Positions 62,634-64,000 of a stretch of 64,000 bases of DNA are shown in pieces. The translations under genes and the position numbers were made by a program. How positions within the stretch are numbered: position 1 is the first letter of the stretch; every line of letters starts with the position of its first letter. The notes under the pieces are model-generated. The model searched no databases, was not told the DNA's origin, and saw nothing but the letters and a program-made list of their open reading frames with translations. Location: NCBI RefSeq assembly GCF_017876115.1, contig NZ_JAGINO010000004.1, forward strand, positions 329,391 through 393,390, written 5' to 3'. Source of the stretch: Azospirillum picis (lineage in GTDB: Bacteria > Pseudomonadota > Alphaproteobacteria > Azospirillales > Azospirillaceae).

Positions 62634-63736
62634 GCGTGATCGACTGGAAACAGCGTGGCGTCGCCCGGTATGAACCGGGCGACCGCGCCGCCCTGGAGAC
62701 GTTCCAGCGCGCGCAGTTCGGCGCCGACGCACTCCAGTTGGCGCCCGACCATTTCCACTGGCTGTTCGAGGAGCCGCCGGAACGCGAACACGAAGGGCCG
62801 CAGCTCTGGCTGTGCAAGCGTAACGGTGCGGTCGTCGGCCAGCAGGGCGGCATTCCGTTCGCCCTGAAGGTCGGGGAACGCACCCGCCGCGGGTCCTGGG
62901 CGATCGACCTGATGGTCGCGCCGGAGTGGCGCCTGCGCGGCGTCGGTCCGGCGCTGTCGGAGACGCATGCCGGCGCGACCGACCTCGCGGTGTCACTGTC
63001 GATGACCGAGGCCGCCTACAAGTCCTACAAGCGGGCGGGCTGGCTCGACCTCGGCAACATCCCGACCTACCTGCGGGTCATCGATCCCCAGCGCTGCCTG
63101 CGCGTCAGTCCCTACGGCGGCGGGCTGGCGCGGCTGGTGGCGACGGTCGGCAAGCCGGCACTGGCCTCGGTCTCGCTGGGCTACGGGCTGTCGGCGCGGA
63201 TGCTCGGCGCCAAGCTGGTGGAGATCGGCAGCTTCGATTACCGGGTCGACGATCTCTGGGAGTCGGCGTCGCTCCAGCACCCGGTGATCGCCCGGCGCGA
63301 CTGGGCTTTCCTGAACTGGCGCTTCGACAGCACGCCAACGGGCGGACGTCACCGCCGCTTCTACGTCATGCGCGGCGAGACCGTGCTCGCCTACGTCGTG
63401 CTGCGCGTCGACCAGTGGAAGGGCGAGCCGGTGGGCGTCGTCTGCGACTATCTCGCCCGGCCCGGCTGGCTGATGTCGACCTTCTCGCTGATGACCGAGC
63501 TGGCCCGCCGCGAGGGCATGGTCGCCCTGATGTGCCGGACGCTCAACGCCCATGCCGCGCGGCCGCTGTCGATGATGGGTTTCCTGTGCCTGAAGAACGG
63601 TCTGCGCACGCCGACCCGGATGATGGTGCGGCCGGCCCTCGACCAGCCGGAACTCGCCGGTTCAACGGGTGATCCGAAGAACTGGTTCGTCACCGCCGCC
63701 GACAGCGACATGGGCTTCCGAAGCATCGGCGAGTAG
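62630..63736 (+). CDS. GNAT-family N-acetyltransferase
   Basis: 368 residues from the ATG overlapping the preceding stop. Two GNAT-like halves are suggested: the first with GAVVGQQGGIPFALKVG, SWAIDLMVAPEWRLRGVGPAL and SMTEAAYKSYKRAGW, the second with YVVLRVDQWKGEPVGVVCDYL and ARREGMVALMCRTLN. It probably acylates an amino sugar or accepts the acyl group from the ACP of this block. Last gene before the rRNA terminator. Confidence 0.8.
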   Translation: MSVIDWKQRGVARYEPGDRAALETFQRAQFGADALQLAPDHFHWLFEEPPEREHEGPQLWLCKRNGAVVGQQGGIPFALKVGERTRRGSWAIDLMVAPEWRLRGVGPALSETHAGATDLAVSLSMTEAAYKSYKRAGWLDLGNIPTYLRVIDPQRCLRVSPYGGGLARLVATVGKPALASVSLGYGLSARMLGAKLVEIGSFDYRVDDLWESASLQHPVIARRDWAFLNWRFDSTPTGGRHRRFYVMRGETVLAYVVLRVDQWKGEPVGVVCDYLARPGWLMSTFSLMTELARREGMVALMCRTLNAHAARPLSMMGFLCLKNGLRTPTRMMVRPALDQPELAGSTGDPKNWFVTAADSDMGFRSIGE

Positions 63737-63777
63737 CGCCGGCCGCGGAAGCCGTCACGACGGCGAAGCTGGCAAAC

Positions 63778-63816
63778 GGAAAAGGCCGCCTTCCCTATGG
63801 GAGGCGGCCTTTTCCG
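63778..63816. terminator. Bidirectional terminator between the GNAT gene and the rRNA operon
   Basis: AAAAGGCCGCC and GGCGGCCTTTT with additional inner pairs TCCC/GGGA. A-tract on the left and T-tract on the right let it stop both the GNAT transcript and the minus-strand rRNA transcript. Confidence 0.9.
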
Positions 63817-63905
63817 TGATGCGATAAAGTCGAATGTCTTTGACGGGATGCGTCTTCAAGCACGTCCATGAAGCGGCTTGCCGCTGTGCATGGCGCCCGG
63901 ATGGA

Positions 63906-64000
63906 GATCAAGCCGATCGAGCGATTAGTAAGGCTTAGCTTCAGGCGTTGCCGCCGGTCCACATGCCTCCTATCGACGTGATGGTCTGTCACGGCTCTCA
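63906..64000 (-). rRNA. rrl: 23S ribosomal RNA, 3' end (partial)
   Basis: On the minus strand the sequence reads ...CATCACGTCGATAGGAGG, CTGAAGCTAAGCC, TTACTAATCGCTCGATCGG and ends near CTTGATC, matching the conserved 3' end of alphaproteobacterial 23S rRNA. The gene continues beyond the window. The mature 3' end is estimated at about 63906. No 5S gene lies between it and the terminator at 63780. Confidence 0.85.

Noticed and set aside
59469..62996. A very long open frame (1175 codons) on the minus strand opposite asnB and nadE
   Set aside because: It is a shadow of GC-rich codon use: the plus strand carries two clear enzymes with full motifs, and the antisense product has no family pattern and no ribosome site.

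Overview
The window is GC-rich alphaproteobacterial DNA, most likely from Azospirillum or a close relative in the Rhodospirillales. Supporting this are an FlbT-regulated flagellin, a pseudaminic-acid-type glycosylation operon, a SUV3-type helicase, a TRAP binding protein with a Tat signal, and the 3' end of an alphaproteobacterial-looking 23S rRNA gene at the right edge. No tools were run: family calls come from motifs read by eye.

Region 1 (1-4341) holds unrelated metabolic and signalling genes: the start of a TRAP binding protein, a GH13 alpha-glucosidase, a DUF4384 secreted protein convergent with a PP2C phosphatase, and a small motility-type protein.

Region 2 (4782-20803) is a flagellin modification locus. 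Several consecutive genes carry tetratricopeptide repeats. Two large proteins, of 1191 and 1985 residues, carry two and three tandem TPR-glycosyltransferase modules and resemble concatenated versions of the Caulobacter flagellin glycosyltransferase FlmG. The larger gene overlaps flbT by 4 bases, and flbT follows the flagellin gene. The flagellin has a recognisable sigma-54 promoter preceded by an array of CGGCA/TGCCG palindromes that resemble FlbD (ftr) sites.

Region 3 (20746-28884) is an operon reading toward flagellin: glycosyltransferase, pseudaminic acid synthase, a cytidylyltransferase fused in frame to an acyl carrier protein, a hydrolase, a second ACP, an acyl-activating ligase, a FabG-like reductase and a KAS III enzyme. 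Together these could build a CMP-activated nonulosonic acid carrying a custom, possibly 3-hydroxyacyl, group for transfer to flagellin.

Region 4 (28885-37582) contains a pentapeptide-repeat protein, a hybrid histidine kinase, an AT-richer stretch with a small winged-helix protein, gpmA and an RNA helicase.

Region 5 (37910-63736) is an exopolysaccharide cluster. It encodes a WecG/TagA transferase, a Wzc-type co-polymerase/tyrosine kinase, GH10 and GH5 hydrolases, a methyltransferase, a serine-acetyltransferase-like enzyme, a Wzx flippase, a WbaP-type initiating transferase, an ExoQ/WaaL-type polymerase or ligase, three further glycosyltransferases and a polysaccharide deacetylase. It ends in an ACP, acyl ligase, AsnB-like, NadE-like and GNAT set that probably decorates the glycan. 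The window closes with a bidirectional terminator and the 3' end of a 23S rRNA gene on the minus strand, with no 5S gene between them.
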